Shown: positions 34,690 to 42,817 of the stretch, in pieces
Layout of the letters: every line of letters starts with the position of its first letter
Numbering within the stretch: the first letter of the stretch is position 1
Assembly: GCA_004558205.1 (NCBI GenBank)
Contig: SFDM01000023.1
Span: 1-47,999 of the forward strand
Length of the DNA stretch: 47,999 nt
Reading direction: 5' to 3'
Source: Pyramidobacter piscolens
Lineage (GTDB): Bacteria; Synergistota; Synergistia; Synergistales; Dethiosulfovibrionaceae
Made by a program: the position numbers and the translations under genes
The notes under the pieces: generated by a model
What the model was told of the DNA's origin: nothing
Databases searched by the model: none
What the model saw: only the letters and a program-made list of their open reading frames with translations

Positions 34690-35100
34690 ATTAAATAGAG
34701 CGGAAAAGCGATGAACCGGATCCCTTCATATATAAGCGTCTGCGCGGCCAGAGAGGAAGTTCCACAGGCTGGAAGAACTTCTGCGCATGTCCCGTGAAGG
34801 GCAAGGCCCGGGGAGCTGGGTTTGAAAGGCGCAGCCGCGCCGGAGTAAAATTTCCGGATTAACCTCCGTTATCAGGTTCGAGGCGGGGCACGGCGATGTG
34901 TCCAAGCAGGGTGGTACCGCGAGATTCGATGATCGAACTCGTCCCTACAGTAAGTGTGTAGGGGCGAGTTTTTTTATAACCGGATCGGTACCGCGGAAGC
35001 TGGATCGCGCTGTGTTCAAACAGGGTGGTACCGCGTGTCCTATGGTCAAAATTTGGCGCGTCCCTGTGTATTGATGAAAATACACGAGGACGCGCTCAAA
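34690..35100 (+). promoter_or_regulatory. T-box leader with two antiterminator/terminator modules
   Basis: This leader senses uncharged tRNA and permits read-through into the ytcJ-APC-ytcJ genes. Stem I is visible: CCCTTCA (34722-34728) with TGAAGGG (34795-34801), TGCGC with GCGCA, the AGAGA bulge at 34750-34754 and GAAGTTC with GAACTTC. The T-box AGGGTGGTACCGCG occurs at 34908-34921, followed by a terminator, and again at 35022-35035, followed by another. Only 45 bases separate the first terminator from the second T-box, too few for a second Stem I, so one specifier may serve two decision modules. Both T-boxes carry TGGT, predicting a tRNA with discriminator base A. The specifier codon could not be read with confidence. 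Confidence 0.9.
34936..34975 (+). terminator. First T-box terminator
   Basis: AACTCGTCCCTACA pairs with TGTAGGGGCGAGTT around a short loop, followed by a run of T to 34975. It is the default off state of the first module. Confidence 0.85.
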
Positions 35101-35105
35101 TTTTA
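35056..35105 (+). terminator. Second T-box terminator
   Basis: GCGCGTCC near 35056 and GGACGCGC ending 35095 pair, with an inner GTGTATT/AATACAC stem, followed by TCAAATTTTATATTT. The T-run is weaker than in the first module. Confidence 0.75.
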
Positions 35106-35135
35106 TATTTATTTCAAGGAAGAGGAGGCTATAAC

Positions 35136-36776
35136 ATGTCATTATGGATTAAAAACGCGTCGATCGCCACGATGGACCGTGAGCGTCCCGCCGCGGAGTC
35201 GGCGGTGGTGGTGGGGCATTTCTTCGCTTACGTGGGCAGCCAGGAGGGGGCCGAGGCCTGGCTGAAGGCCCATCCTCAGAAAGAACTTTCTGTGCTGGAC
35301 TGCGGCGGGGCTTTTTTGATGCCGGGATTCAACGACAGCCATATGCACTACCTTCACTACGTCAAGGCCAAAAAGGGGTCGGTGAACCTCACGGGCTGTG
35401 CCTCACTGAGCGAGGTGGTGGAGCGCATGAAGAAGGGCTTCGCCGAGTCCTATGACCGCGAGAGCGGCCTATGGCTCACGGGCGAGGGGTGGAATCAGGA
35501 TTATTTCGCCGACGAGAAGCGCTTCCCCACGGCGGAGGACCTGGATCGGGTGACGACGGAATATCCCATGCTGATCATGCGCGCCTGCTTCCATATCGGC
35601 GTCATGAACTCCAAGGCCATGGAACTGCTGGGCATCGACCGGGACACCGTGGGACGCTATGGCGTTTACGCCGAGACCTGGCCCGACGGTCGGCCCAACG
35701 GCGTGGTCAAGGAGGGCGTCTTCGACGATATCAAATCCAACCTTCCCGCGCCCAGCCTTCAGCAGCTTCTGGACATGATGGTGGACTGCCAGGCGGACCT
35801 GTTCCAGTACGGTGTCACCAGCGTGCAGTCCGACGACATGAAGTACATCCCCGAAAACGGGGCTTACGACATGCTGCCGTTGATCCGCGCCGCGGCGGAG
35901 GACGGGCGGCTGAAGCTGCGGATCGCCGAACAGGCGCTGCTGCCCGCCATGGCGGACATGAACTATTTCTTCGACGAGAAGGGGCTGGACGACAGCTACG
36001 GCAACCGCACCTTCAAGATCTCCTGCGCGAAGATCCTCTCCGACGGCTCTCTCGGCGCGCGCACGGCCTTTATGCGCGAGCCCTACGCCGATGCCCCCGA
36101 TACGAAGGGCATCGCCGTCTACACGCAGGAGGAGCTGGACGAACTGGTCATGAAGGCCCACAGGGCCAATACGGCCGCCGCCATCCACGCCATCGGCGAC
36201 GGCGCCGTGGAGATGTGTCTGAACGCCATCGAGCGCGCCCGGCGCGAAATGCCTTACCTGCACCCCCGCCACGGCATCGTGCACTGCCAGATCACCGACA
36301 GGAAGCAGATCGCGCGCTTTAAGGAGCTCGACGTGATCGCCTACATCCAGCCTATTTTTATCGACTACGACATGCACATCGTCTATGACAGGGTGAGAAA
36401 GGACTTGGCGGACACGTCCTACGCCTGGAAGGACTACGTCGATCTGGGCGTTCACGCGCCTTTCGGCACCGACTGCCCTGTGGAGCCCTTCCGTCCCCTG
36501 CCTGGCCTTTACTGCGCGGTCACTCGGCGCGACCTGAAGGGGCGCGGGCCTTTCCTGCCCGAGCAGAAGCTCACGCGCGAGCAGGCGCTGTACGCCTACA
36601 CCGCCGAAGGGGCTTACGCGTCCCGCGACGAGGACGTGAAGGGCAAGGTCAGGGCCGGCATGTACGCCGACTTCATCACGCTGGACCGGGACCTTCTGAG
36701 CTGCCCCGACGAGGCGCTGCTGGAAGCCCGGGTGACGCGGACCTACGTGGGCGGCCAGTGCGTGTATCAGGGTTAA
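35136..36776 (+). CDS. YtcJ-type amidohydrolase (Amidohydro_3), paralog 1
   Basis: The 546-residue cytosolic protein is a metal-dependent amidohydrolase of the YtcJ/amidohydrolase 3 branch. Motifs are PGFNDSHMHYL with the metal pair His69 and His71, GEGWNQDYF, SDGSLGARTAFM, AAIHAIGDGAVE, HGIVHCQITDR and FGTDCPVEPF with the catalytic aspartate. Length fits the family (520-560). The ATG at 35136 follows GAGGAGG and is the first start after the T-box leader. The APC permease gene follows 249 bases later and a second ytcJ-like gene after that. T-box control implies that an amino acid, or a derivative that yields one, is the product or cargo. The substrate is unknown. Confidence 0.88.
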   Translation: MSLWIKNASIATMDRERPAAESAVVVGHFFAYVGSQEGAEAWLKAHPQKELSVLDCGGAFLMPGFNDSHMHYLHYVKAKKGSVNLTGCASLSEVVERMKKGFAESYDRESGLWLTGEGWNQDYFADEKRFPTAEDLDRVTTEYPMLIMRACFHIGVMNSKAMELLGIDRDTVGRYGVYAETWPDGRPNGVVKEGVFDDIKSNLPAPSLQQLLDMMVDCQADLFQYGVTSVQSDDMKYIPENGAYDMLPLIRAAAEDGRLKLRIAEQALLPAMADMNYFFDEKGLDDSYGNRTFKISCAKILSDGSLGARTAFMREPYADAPDTKGIAVYTQEELDELVMKAHRANTAAAIHAIGDGAVEMCLNAIERARREMPYLHPRHGIVHCQITDRKQIARFKELDVIAYIQPIFIDYDMHIVYDRVRKDLADTSYAWKDYVDLGVHAPFGTDCPVEPFRPLPGLYCAVTRRDLKGRGPFLPEQKLTREQALYAYTAEGAYASRDEDVKGKVRAGMYADFITLDRDLLSCPDEALLEARVTRTYVGGQCVYQG

Positions 36777-36804
36777 CGTCCGTCCTCGTTAAACCTTTTC
36801 ATAT

Positions 36805-36828
36805 CGAATATTTCTATGCAAATATTCG
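36805..36828. repeat. Perfect 9-bp inverted repeat before the APC permease
   Basis: CGAATATTT and AAATATTCG are exact complements with a 6-base loop, 28 bases after the first ytcJ-like stop. It may be a weak terminator, processing stem or operator. The rest of the gap to 37025 shows only a GC-rich GCGTCCCA/TGGGCGC stem. Confidence 0.5.
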
Positions 36829-37025
36829 GGCGTCCCAAGGAAACCTGGGCGCTTCAGATCCGTATCGCCGCTGAACGAACGCGCGGACGGGGCCGCTTGC
36901 GCCCGGGGCTTTCCTGGAGGCTCCCAACGAAGTTTTTCGATGTTTCGCCGCAAATGACGGCGAGTTTTTGTCTTTTTCTGTAGAGTTCTATGAACACAAA
37001 ATTTAAAGAGAAGGGAAGATTGAGC

Positions 37026-38420
37026 ATGGATAACATTGAACGGGAGAAAATTATGGAGCTGTCTTCGGAGAAAACCGAATTCAAGCGCGAAATCGGCCTC
37101 TTTGGCGGCGTCAGCATTCTGGGCGGCATTATGATCGGAGGAGGCATTTTCTACCTCGGTTCCTACGTGCTGATGCGCACGGGCTTCAGCCTCGGGCTGT
37201 CGGTGCTGTGCTGGATCCTGGGCGGCCTCGTGTCCATGCTTGGCGGCCTCTGTCTCGCCGAGCTGGGCGCCATGATCCCCAAGGCCGGCGGCATGACGGT
37301 CTACCTCAACGAAGCCTTCCACCCTCTGGTGGGCTTTTTGAACGGCTTCAACAGCTGGGTCATCGGCGGCCCGGGCTCGCTGTCGGCAGGCGCTCTGGCG
37401 CTGACGGCCATGTTCGGCCTTCAGGGAACTCTGGGCAAGGTTGTGGCCACGGCGGTCATCCTGGCTTTCACAGCCTACAACTATTTCGGCGTGAAGATCG
37501 GCTCCTGGCTTCAGAACGTCACCATGGTGGCCAAGCTCATCCCCATCGCCATTATCATGTTCGCGGCCCTCATCATGGGCAAAGCCTCGCCGGTGCTCAG
37601 CATGTCGCCCATGGACGGCGCCGTGTCCCTGGGCAAGGTGTTCGGTATGGTCTCCTTCGCCACCGTGGCCACGCTGTGGGCCTATGAAGGCTGGACGAAC
37701 CTCAACTGCGTCACAGAAGAGGTCAAAAATCCCAAGCGCAACCTGCCCCTGGCGCTCATCATCGCCATCGGCGGCATCACTGTGCTCTACACGCTGTTCA
37801 ACTACGCCATCTTCAAGGTGATCCCTCTCGCCGAAATCCGCACCCTTGTGGACGGAGGCAAGCTCTACCTCGGCACCGAAGTGGCTCTGCGCCTTCTGGG
37901 CAGCGCGGGCGGCATTATCGTCACCGTGGGCATGGTGATCTCCATGCTGGGCTCCATCAACGGCATGACCATCGCTTTCCCCCGCAACTACTACGCTATG
38001 GCCCACGAGGGGCATTTTTTCAAGAGCTTCAAGGAGCTGCACCCCAAGTATAAAATCCCTCACGCCGCCATGTTCTGCCAGGCCTTTTTCACGCTGCTTC
38101 TGATCTGGATCCGCAGCCTGGACCAGCTCACGTCGCTGGTGGTGTTCACCAGCATGCTCTACAACGTGCTTACCTTTGCCGCCGTCCTGGTGCTGCGCAA
38201 AAAAATGCCCGACGCCGAACGGCCTTACAGGGTCTGGGGCGGCAAGGCGACAGTCTATCTCACGGTGCTCATCAACCTGGCTCTGGTGGTCAACACCTTC
38301 ATCGAAGACCCTCTGACCTGCATCATCGGCTTTGCGGTGCCTGCCGTCGGCACGGCAGTGTTCCTCTACTTCGACAAGAAGCTCAAAGCCGAGCAGAGCG
38401 CCGGTTCCGCGGCCCGGTAG
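37026..38420 (+). CDS. APC family amino acid permease
   Basis: The 464-residue inner-membrane protein has about twelve helices and matches the amino acid-polyamine-organocation family, near the SteT/LAT-like branch. Marks are GGVSILGGIMIGGGIF near the start (the substrate-binding unwound helix 1), GGLCLAELGAMIPKAGGMTV and FATVATLWAYEGWTNLN. It would import, or exchange, amino acids. The ATG at 37026 was preferred because AAGGGA lies 9-10 bases upstream; an in-frame ATG at 36990 is also possible. It lies between two ytcJ-like genes in the T-box-controlled unit, with 27 bases to the second, so it likely carries the substrate or product of those enzymes. Confidence 0.9.
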   Translation: MDNIEREKIMELSSEKTEFKREIGLFGGVSILGGIMIGGGIFYLGSYVLMRTGFSLGLSVLCWILGGLVSMLGGLCLAELGAMIPKAGGMTVYLNEAFHPLVGFLNGFNSWVIGGPGSLSAGALALTAMFGLQGTLGKVVATAVILAFTAYNYFGVKIGSWLQNVTMVAKLIPIAIIMFAALIMGKASPVLSMSPMDGAVSLGKVFGMVSFATVATLWAYEGWTNLNCVTEEVKNPKRNLPLALIIAIGGITVLYTLFNYAIFKVIPLAEIRTLVDGGKLYLGTEVALRLLGSAGGIIVTVGMVISMLGSINGMTIAFPRNYYAMAHEGHFFKSFKELHPKYKIPHAAMFCQAFFTLLLIWIRSLDQLTSLVVFTSMLYNVLTFAAVLVLRKKMPDAERPYRVWGGKATVYLTVLINLALVVNTFIEDPLTCIIGFAVPAVGTAVFLYFDKKLKAEQSAGSAAR

Positions 38421-38447
38421 GCGCGGCGGGGAAGGCGGCGTAAAACG

Positions 38448-40061
38448 ATGAAAAGGCTTATCTGTAACGGCAAAATCTACGTGGAGCGCGGCCGTTTCGC
38501 CCAGGCTCTGTACGTGGAAGACGGCGTGATCCGCGCCGTCGGTTCCAACGAGGAAATGGCTGCCGCGGCGGGAGCCGGCGCCGAGGCGCTGGACTGCGGC
38601 GGCCGCACGGTGATCCCGGGGCTGAACGACAGCCATATGCACCTGCTGATGGTGGGCATGGGCCTCGCTCAGGTGAACATCGCGGGCGTGACGTCCATTG
38701 GCGAGATGGTGGAGCGGGTCAAGCGCTTCATGGCGGAGCGGCCCCAGGCCTGCCGCCGCGGCATCCACAGCGTGGGCTGGAACCAGGATCTGTTTACGGG
38801 CGAAAAACGCATGCCCAACCGCCACGATCTGGACAAAATTTCCACCGAGATCCCCATCGTGCTGGAGCGCGTGTGCGGACACGCCGTGTCGGCCAACACG
38901 AAGGCTATCGAGATGCTCGGCCTGGGCCGGAATTCGCCTCAGTACGAGGGCGGGACCTTCGAGCTGGAGGCCGACGGCTATCCCAGCGGCATCTTTACCG
39001 AGAACGCCTGCGGCCGCATCAACAGCGTCATCCCCGGCTACACGCCCGAGGAGTACGAGAGGATGTTCCTGGAAGCCATGGACTACGCCGTCGCCCATGG
39101 CATTACCAGCGTGCAGTCCAACGACGTGGGCACCTCCGCCGCCGACGGCCGCGCCGTCTTCAGCCTGGTCAACCGGGTCTTCGCCGAAGGCCGGGCCAAG
39201 CTGCGCTACCATCATCAGCTGTGCTTCCGCACCGTCGGCGAGTTCCAGCAATATCTCGACGGCGGCTACGGCGCGCTCTGCGGCCATCCCTGGCTTTCGG
39301 GCGGCACGCTGAAGCTGTTCAAGGACGGCTCCCTGGGGGCGCGCACGGCCCTGATGCGCCATGAATACCTGGACGACCGCGGCAACTTCGGCGTGGAGGT
39401 CACCGGCGCGGCGCTGATGGACCAGTTCTGCGCCCTGGCCGACAAGGCGGGCATTCAGGTGGTGACCCACGTCATCGGCGACAAAGCCGTGGAGGACACG
39501 GTGGCAGCCTACGAAAAGGTGTTCCGCGGCGGGAAAAACCCCCTGCGCCACGGCCTGATCCATTGCCAGATCACCGACAGGCCCCTGCTTGAGCGCATCG
39601 TGAAGGACGGGATCCCCGTGTTCTATCAGCCCATCTTCCTGGATTACGACATGCACGCCGTGATCAGCCGCTGCGGCGAGGCTCTGTCGAGCACCTCCTA
39701 CGCCTTCCGCACCGTGGAGGACCTGGGCGGCAGCGTGTCCTACGGCACCGACTCGCCCGTGGAGGACTGCAATCCCTTCCCCAACATCTACTCGGCGGTG
39801 ACCCGCAAGGACAAAACGGGCTATCCCGAGGGGGGCTTCTTTCCCCAGGAGTGCGTAGACGTGTTCAGCGCGGTGGACGCCTATACCGCGGGCAGCGCCT
39901 ACGCGGAATTCCGCGAGAAGGACAAGGGCCGCCTGAAACCCGGCTATGCAGCCGACCTGGCGGTGCTGGACAGGGACATCTTCACCTGCGACCCCATGGA
40001 AATCCGCGGCATCCTGCCCGTGCTGACCATGGTGGGCGGCAACGTGGTGTACAAAAAGTAA
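38448..40061 (+). CDS. YtcJ-type amidohydrolase (Amidohydro_3), paralog 2
   Basis: The 537-residue protein is a paralog of the enzyme at 35136. It has PGLNDSHMHLL with metal ligands His63 and His65, GWNQDLFTGEKRMPNRHDLD, FKDGSLGARTALM, THVIGDKAVED, HGLIHCQITDR, QPIFLDYDMHAV and YGTDSPVED. The shared HCQITDR and QPIF.DYDMH blocks show close kinship, while differences around the metal loop allow different substrates. The ATG at 38448 follows GGGGAAGG at a slightly long distance. It is last in the T-box operon and is followed by a terminator. Confidence 0.88.
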   Translation: MKRLICNGKIYVERGRFAQALYVEDGVIRAVGSNEEMAAAAGAGAEALDCGGRTVIPGLNDSHMHLLMVGMGLAQVNIAGVTSIGEMVERVKRFMAERPQACRRGIHSVGWNQDLFTGEKRMPNRHDLDKISTEIPIVLERVCGHAVSANTKAIEMLGLGRNSPQYEGGTFELEADGYPSGIFTENACGRINSVIPGYTPEEYERMFLEAMDYAVAHGITSVQSNDVGTSAADGRAVFSLVNRVFAEGRAKLRYHHQLCFRTVGEFQQYLDGGYGALCGHPWLSGGTLKLFKDGSLGARTALMRHEYLDDRGNFGVEVTGAALMDQFCALADKAGIQVVTHVIGDKAVEDTVAAYEKVFRGGKNPLRHGLIHCQITDRPLLERIVKDGIPVFYQPIFLDYDMHAVISRCGEALSSTSYAFRTVEDLGGSVSYGTDSPVEDCNPFPNIYSAVTRKDKTGYPEGGFFPQECVDVFSAVDAYTAGSAYAEFREKDKGRLKPGYAADLAVLDRDIFTCDPMEIRGILPVLTMVGGNVVYKK

Positions 40062-40091
40062 GAGGCTGGAAACAGCCTATGGAATAGAAAC

Positions 40092-40132
40092 GAGGAGAAC
40101 CCGCGAGATTTCGCGAGCTCTCCTCATTTTTT
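40092..40132 (+). terminator. Terminator of the ytcJ-APC-ytcJ operon
   Basis: GAGGAGA at 40092 pairs with TCTCCTC ending 40125, with an inner GCGA/TCGC stem, followed by ATTTTTTA. Confidence 0.8.
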
Positions 40133-40158
40133 ATGTGTTATTTCTCCCTGAAGGGGGA

Positions 40159-40174
40159 TGTTCCACGTGGAACA
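40159..40174. promoter_or_regulatory. parS: parS site 2
   Basis: TGTTCCACGTGGAACA, identical to the site at 18453 and flanked by A and T in the same way. It lies 27 bases after a terminator, in a gene-free stretch. Confidence 0.87.
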
Positions 40175-40220
40175 TTTTTCGCGGCCGTCCTTCCGCAAGG
40201 GCCCGTTTAGGGGGGCGGAA

Positions 40221-40414
40221 GTCAAGGTCAAGAGATTGGAACGCCAAGGGCGCAAAGGTTCGCAAAGGAAAACCTTAAAAGACTTTTAGGACCGAAAAAT
40301 CAATCAAAATATATGAATTATCATCACGCTAATTCGTTTTTTTGTCTAATAATTTAGGTCTTGTTTTTCCTTTGCGTCCTTTGCGCCCTTGGCGTTGAAA
40401 TCTTTTGACCTGGC
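40221..40414 (-). repeat. Fold-back repeat (MITE-like), copy 3, truncated and inverted
   Basis: About 194 bases match the other copies in the opposite orientation: the segment AGGTCTTGTTTTTCCTTTGC near 40352 is the complement of the left-arm sequence of copy 1, and AATATATGAATTATCATCACG corresponds to its middle (shown in part). The terminal inverted repeats are missing at both ends. It lies between parS 2 and parS 3. Confidence 0.75.
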
Positions 40415-40453
40415 TTTTATAAAACACAGAAAAACTGCGGCGGAAAGGGGAAA

Positions 40454-40469
40454 TGTTCCACGTGGAACA
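40454..40469. promoter_or_regulatory. parS: parS site 3
   Basis: TGTTCCACGTGGAACA again, 280 bases from parS 2 with the truncated repeat between. It lies just past the 3' end of the GNAT gene. Confidence 0.87.
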
Positions 40470-40503
40470 TTTCCACGGCCGCGCCGTGGGGTCAGCCCCT
40501 CCG

Positions 40504-41367
40504 CTATTTCGCGGCGCCCTGTTTTTTGAGGTTTTTCAGCCTGCCGATCCTCTGGATGCCGTAGCGCAGCATCAGGCCCTGTTCTGACTGCTCCACGCCG
40601 ATGGCGCGGTAACCGCTTTCGAGCATGGCGCGGTTGATGTGGCTGTTGGAAAGGGGGACGAGCATTGGCAGCGCGCGGATCTTGACGGGGTCGTCCTGGC
40701 CCACCTTCAGATAGGTCAGAAAGCGCTCCACGCCGCCGTAAAAACGGTCCCAGTGGATCACGTGGCAGCCGGCGCTCAGCGCGCTGATCAGGCTTGCGGG
40801 GTTCTGCGGCGAGATCGTGGAAACCAGGTGTTTCCTCTTCAGGGGCAGGCAGCTTGCCGCCAGCTCGATCAGCCGGCGCTGCAGGCCGTTGCTGCGGTAG
40901 TCCCTGTGGACCACCACGATGTCGCGGATTGCACCCTCTTCGGGCGGAATGTGGCTGAGCGGGCTGTTTGCCGTGAGCTTTGTCCAGTCCTCGGGAATGG
41001 TGGAGAGGATGACAATAGCCACGAGGCGCCCGTCAGCCTTGACCCCCAGCCCCCAGCCCTCGCCGCTCAGGTTGCGCTCGATCTGCTGGTCGCTGTTGAA
41101 CACCTCGGGGTTGTCGACGCCGCGCGCGACCAGGTCGTTCAGTTCGATCGCCCTTTCGGCGTCCTGGGCGCTGAGCACGAAAGCCTCGGCGATAACCCTC
41201 TCGCCCCGCGCCCGGGAGAGCAGCATAAATTCCTTTTGGATCTCGGGAAGCTTTTCAAAGCGCTCCCGTACCTCAGCGACGTCGGCGTCGTTCCGGCAGA
41301 AGCCGTCCTTCTCGTGCAGTTTCGCGACGGCTTCCCTGACGGCGGTATAGTAGTTTTTTATCTCCAT
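40504..41367 (-). CDS. GNAT family N-acetyltransferase
   Basis: The 287-residue cytosolic protein carries a GNAT domain at about residues 60-200. The core is IRDIVVVHRDYRSNGLQRRL, whose RSNGL corresponds to the acetyl-CoA-binding loop (usually Q/R-x-x-G-x-G/A), followed by CLPLKRKHLVSTISPQNPAS. It is longer than simple GNATs, with N- and C-terminal additions. The ATG at 41367 follows AGGAGG. The DUF362/ferredoxin gene lies 38 bases upstream on the same strand, so they may share a transcript. The acceptor is unknown. Confidence 0.8.
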   Translation of the reverse strand: MEIKNYYTAVREAVAKLHEKDGFCRNDADVAEVRERFEKLPEIQKEFMLLSRARGERVIAEAFVLSAQDAERAIELNDLVARGVDNPEVFNSDQQIERNLSGEGWGLGVKADGRLVAIVILSTIPEDWTKLTANSPLSHIPPEEGAIRDIVVVHRDYRSNGLQRRLIELAASCLPLKRKHLVSTISPQNPASLISALSAGCHVIHWDRFYGGVERFLTYLKVGQDDPVKIRALPMLVPLSNSHINRAMLESGYRAIGVEQSEQGLMLRYGIQRIGRLKNLKKQGAAK

Positions 41368-41405
41368 GGCAGCCTCCTTTCTGTGGCGTGGTCAGCGGCG
41401 TCTTT

Positions 41406-42542
41406 TTATTCGCCGGCGCCGGGTTTGATGTCCAGCTTGACCAGGTCGTAACGGCGAGTTCCCATGCCCATTTTCTCGGCGTGTTCCATCTGGACCAGAG
41501 GCATCGTCGCGGGGTGGATGGCGTGGAACTTGTCGTCGCCCTGGCCGCAGTGGCAGCCGGCGGCGTGAATTCCCGCGGCGGCGGTAATCATGTCGTAGCA
41601 GGCTGTGTCGAGGGCCACGGGGTCGGTGGATGCCGCGAAGCCGATGTCGGGCACGATGGGCGCGTCGCTCCAGCCGCAGCAGTCGCACAGGGGCGTGATG
41701 TCCATCATGACGTTGATGTAGATCACGCGCTTGCGCCCCTTGACGGCTCCCGAGGCGTATTCCACCATGCGGCGGTTGAAGCTGCCCGGGTCGTCGCGTC
41801 CGGCCCAGTCCATGCTGATAGCCTTGCTGGTGCAGATGGTCATGCACTCGCAGCATCCGATGCAGGGATCCTTGTCGATATGGGCCTTGGCCCCCGCGGC
41901 CGTCTGGACCATGGAGATGGCGTGGGCTGGACAGTGGCGCGAGCAGCGTCCGCAGCCCACGCAGCGCGATTCGTCCACCACGAGCTGGACCGCGTGCTGA
42001 GCTTTCTTGCCCACGGCGGGGGCGCAGCCCATGGCCAGGTTTTTCAGAGCGCCGCCGAAACCGGCGCTCACGTGCCCCTTGAAGTGGGAGATCACCACCA
42101 GCGAATCGGCTTCGGCGATGGCCGAGGCGATCTTCACGGTCTTGAAATAATCGCCGTCGACGGGCACTTCGCGGTAGTCGTTGCTCTTCAGGCCGTCGGC
42201 GATGATCAAAGGCGCGCCCGTGACCTCGAAGCCGAAGCCGTTCTCGATCGCCGTCAGAAGGTGGTCCACCGAGTTCTTGCGGCTGCCGGCGTAGAGCGTG
42301 TTGCTGTCGCACAGGAAGGGCTTGCCGCCGCACTTTTTGATCTCGTCCGCCAGGGCACGGACGAAAATCGGGCGCAGATAGGTGTCGTTGCCTCTCTCGC
42401 CGAAGTGGAGCTTGACGGCCGTCAGGTCGTCCTTCGAGACGGTCCTGCGGAACTCCATGACCTCCATGAGCTCTTTCAGAACGTCCACCTTACTGACATT
42501 CGCCGTAAAGGGTGCGAAAAACACCTGAGATTTATGTTCCAT
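41406..42542 (-). CDS. DUF362 protein with two [4Fe-4S] clusters
   Basis: The 378-residue protein joins a DUF362 domain to a bacterial ferredoxin insert. Cluster motifs are CVGCGRCSRHC (Cys194, 197, 200, 204) and CIGCCECMTIC (Cys227, 230, 233, 237, with Cys231 extra). DUF362 blocks are VVISHFKGHVSAGFGGALKN at 149-168 and AASTDPVALDTACYDMI. It has no signal peptide, so it acts in the cytoplasm. DUF362 proteins are common in anaerobes and of unknown function; an electron-transfer role is likely from the clusters. The cysteine pattern LCDCC near residue 285 parallels DCDCD in the exported paralog at 45608. Confidence 0.88.
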   Translation of the reverse strand: MEHKSQVFFAPFTANVSKVDVLKELMEVMEFRRTVSKDDLTAVKLHFGERGNDTYLRPIFVRALADEIKKCGGKPFLCDSNTLYAGSRKNSVDHLLTAIENGFGFEVTGAPLIIADGLKSNDYREVPVDGDYFKTVKIASAIAEADSLVVISHFKGHVSAGFGGALKNLAMGCAPAVGKKAQHAVQLVVDESRCVGCGRCSRHCPAHAISMVQTAAGAKAHIDKDPCIGCCECMTICTSKAISMDWAGRDDPGSFNRRMVEYASGAVKGRKRVIYINVMMDITPLCDCCGWSDAPIVPDIGFAASTDPVALDTACYDMITAAAGIHAAGCHCGQGDDKFHAIHPATMPLVQMEHAEKMGMGTRRYDLVKLDIKPGAGE

Positions 42543-42817
42543 GAATCCGTACCTCCTGGTAAAATTTTTTTCTGTGAGATGGGACTATTATACTCCATAT
42601 GAAAAGTATTCATTTTGATGCTTTAATTTGTAAAAAGATTACATAGAGAGTCAAAGGGCAAGTGTTTCAGGATTTTGTCAAGATTCAAACATTCTATTTG
42701 ATTTCTATTGTTGATATAAATGGCAATGAGCAGTCTTTCTCTGGTAATTTTAGAGAGGTCATCTATAATAGGGACGGGAAATCTAATTATGGGTATGAGA
42801 AGGAGAGATCCGTTTCA

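Noticed and set aside
34871..34890. A GGTTCG motif that might suggest a tRNA T-arm
   Set aside because: It lies within the T-box leader, with no acceptor or anticodon stems around it.
36789..39656. A 955-codon open frame on the minus strand opposite the APC permease and second ytcJ-like gene
   Set aside because: The plus-strand frames have complete family motifs. The antisense product is rich in His, Gly, Ala and Val without domains, as expected from GC-rich codons read backwards.
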